Shown here: piece after piece, positions 6,288 to 7,225 of the stretch
Layout: every line of letters starts with the position of its first letter
How positions within the stretch are numbered: the first letter of the stretch is position 1
Assembly: GCA_006227085.1 (NCBI GenBank)
Contig: SBFY01000061.1
Coordinates: forward strand, 1-7,225
DNA from: Gammaproteobacteria bacterium
GTDB lineage: Bacteria; Pseudomonadota; Gammaproteobacteria; Pseudomonadales; M0112
Direction of reading: 5' to 3'
DNA: 7,225 bases
Made by a program: the position numbers and the translations under genes
Notes under the pieces: generated by a model
What the model was told of the DNA's origin: nothing
What the model saw: only the letters and a program-made list of their open reading frames with translations
Database searches by the model: none

Positions 6288-7073
6288 ATGGATAGCCTTC
6301 TCACCTTGAGCGTCGAGCATTACACCCTGTTTCTCTATATCTGGGGTGCCATCGGCCTGGTTTCCGCACTGTCCATCCATTTCACCAAAATGTTGCCCAT
6401 GAGCAGCAAACAGGATGCGGGCAGGCTGGCTTTCCTCGGCATGATTCCGAAACGCGCCGGCTGGATCATCATGGAAATCCCGGTGATCGCCGCCATCCTG
6501 TTTTTCTTTTCGCAAGGCAGCAACCCGATCAATGTCTCGGCCATTTTCGTGGCTGTGTTCGTGATCCACTACAGCAACCGCGCCTTGATCTACCCGTTCC
6601 GCATCAAGGTCGATGGCAAGAAAATGCCGGTCAGCATGATGATGTCGTCGATGGGCTTCTATGTCATCAACGGTTACCTGCTCGGTTATTACTTCGGCAG
6701 CCTGCGCGAATATCCTGTCGAGTGGTTATATGACCCGCGCTTTGTGATTGGCATGGCACTGTTTGTGGCTGGCTTCATCATTAACATCCAATCCGACAAC
6801 ATCCTGATCAACCTGCGCAAGCCGGGCGAAACCGGTTACAAGATCCCGCAAGGCGGGTTTTTCCGCTTTGTGTCCTGCCCGCATTATTTCGGTGAAATCC
6901 TTGAGTGGATCGGTTTTGCGCTGATGAGCTGGTGCTTGCCAGCGCTGGTATACATGATCTGGGTCGCGCTGCCGCTGATCGCGCAGGCCATGAGCGCGCA
7001 CCGCTGGTACATCGATAAATTTGGCACCGATTACCCAACCAACCGCAAAGCGGTGATCCCCGGCATTCTCTAA
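6288..7073 (+). CDS. Steroid 5-alpha-reductase family membrane protein (SRD5A-like)
   Basis: A 261-residue integral membrane protein of the 3-oxo-5-alpha-steroid 4-dehydrogenase family, close in length to animal SRD5A1/2 (about 255-260). The family reduces the C4-C5 double bond of 3-oxo-4-ene steroids, or related enone and polyprenol bonds, with NADPH. Hydrophobic segments lie at about 12-32, 59-75, 82-99, 117-135, 151-167 and 205-232. Recognisable motifs are MEIP (62-65), matching the QELP of SRD5A2 whose Glu57 is catalytic; HYSNRALIYPF (94-104), with Tyr95 at the SRD5A2 Tyr91 place; LRKPGETGYKIPQGG (176-190); and GEILEWIGFA (202-211). HRWYIDKF (238-245) and DYPTNRKAVIP (248-258) complete the NADPH-binding C-terminal signature. 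Similarity to vertebrate SRD5A across this C-terminal half is plain by eye. It lies beyond a strong terminator but 9 bases before a MaoC gene. Substrate is unproven: steroid, sterol intermediate or another enone lipid. Confidence 0.9.
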   Translation: MDSLLTLSVEHYTLFLYIWGAIGLVSALSIHFTKMLPMSSKQDAGRLAFLGMIPKRAGWIIMEIPVIAAILFFFSQGSNPINVSAIFVAVFVIHYSNRALIYPFRIKVDGKKMPVSMMMSSMGFYVINGYLLGYYFGSLREYPVEWLYDPRFVIGMALFVAGFIINIQSDNILINLRKPGETGYKIPQGGFFRFVSCPHYFGEILEWIGFALMSWCLPALVYMIWVALPLIAQAMSAHRWYIDKFGTDYPTNRKAVIPGIL

Positions 7074-7082
7074 GAGGTCGTC

Positions 7083-7225
7083 ATGATTTATTACGAAGAT
7101 ATCGAGTTAAACCAACCCCGTGAATCCGCCACTTATGTCGTGGACAAGGATGAGCTGATCGCTTTCGCCAAACAGTGGGACCCACAACCTTTCCATACCG
7201 ATGAAGAAGCCGCGAAGCACTATCC
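7083..7225 (+). CDS. MaoC-type enoyl-CoA hydratase, N-terminal part (runs off the window end)
   Basis: The ATG at 7083 opens a frame of 47 full codons that is still open at the window edge. Residues 27-40 read AFAKQWDPQPFHTD, the hot-dog-fold hydratase-2 signature. Asp33 and His38 have the D-x4-H spacing of the catalytic dyad in (R)-specific enoyl-CoA hydratases such as PhaJ. It would add water to a 2-enoyl-CoA, the step after acyl-CoA dehydrogenation. GAGG (7074-7077) five bases upstream is the ribosome site, directly after the reductase stop, so the two genes are probably co-transcribed and coupled. The rest of the protein, and whether it is single- or double-domain, cannot be seen; a non-enzymatic MaoC-like partner is possible but the dyad argues for activity. 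Confidence 0.85.
   Translation, partial: MIYYEDIELNQPRESATYVVDKDELIAFAKQWDPQPFHTDEEAAKHY

Noticed and set aside
1..7225. Search for CRISPR arrays, tRNA or rRNA genes, IS ends or phage genes
   Set aside because: No regularly spaced repeats, tRNA-like cloverleaf, rRNA-like stretch, transposase or integrase was seen; almost all of the window is metabolic coding sequence.

Overview
The window is a piece of a bacterial lipid-catabolism locus of moderately high GC content, with six protein genes (two cut by the window edges), good Shine-Dalgarno sites and tight operon spacing. The mix of a coniferyl-type aldehyde dehydrogenase, a soluble P450, a paired acyl-CoA dehydrogenase and a steroid 5-alpha-reductase homologue suggests a Gram-negative proteobacterium, perhaps a gammaproteobacterium of the kinds known to degrade steroids or alkanes. 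This taxonomic guess is inference, since no rRNA or marker gene is present.

Layout. On the minus strand a GTG-started thiolase-like protein (2195-705) is followed, after a 162-base gap with two hairpins and a direct repeat, by the N-terminal 180 residues of a cytochrome P450 (542 to beyond base 1). On the plus strand, diverging from the thiolase-like gene, run an aldehyde dehydrogenase (2424-3875), a full-length acyl-CoA dehydrogenase (3885-5072) and a second, degenerate acyl-CoA dehydrogenase (5088-6197), spaced 9 and 15 bases apart. A strong intrinsic terminator (6212-6255) follows. Beyond it are a steroid 5-alpha-reductase family membrane protein (6288-7073) and the first 47 codons of a MaoC-type enoyl-CoA hydratase (7083 to the window end).

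The 228-base divergent gap (2196-2423) holds an AT-rich island with a perfect 8-4-8 palindrome (2307-2326). This is the best candidate for a shared operator, but no regulator gene lies in the window.

How the genes may work together (inference). The P450 would hydroxylate a hydrophobic substrate and the aldehyde dehydrogenase would make the carboxylic acid. After activation by a CoA ligase not seen here, the acyl-CoA dehydrogenase pair would desaturate the acyl-CoA and the MaoC protein would hydrate it. The thiolase-like protein, which lacks the usual nucleophilic cysteine, could act in a retro-aldol or carrier step. The two dehydrogenases have complementary motifs, as in the alpha2-beta2 FadE26/FadE27-type enzymes of steroid side-chain degradation. 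With the 5-alpha-reductase homologue this points to a steroid, sterol or other isoprenoid-like substrate, but the substrate cannot be read from sequence.
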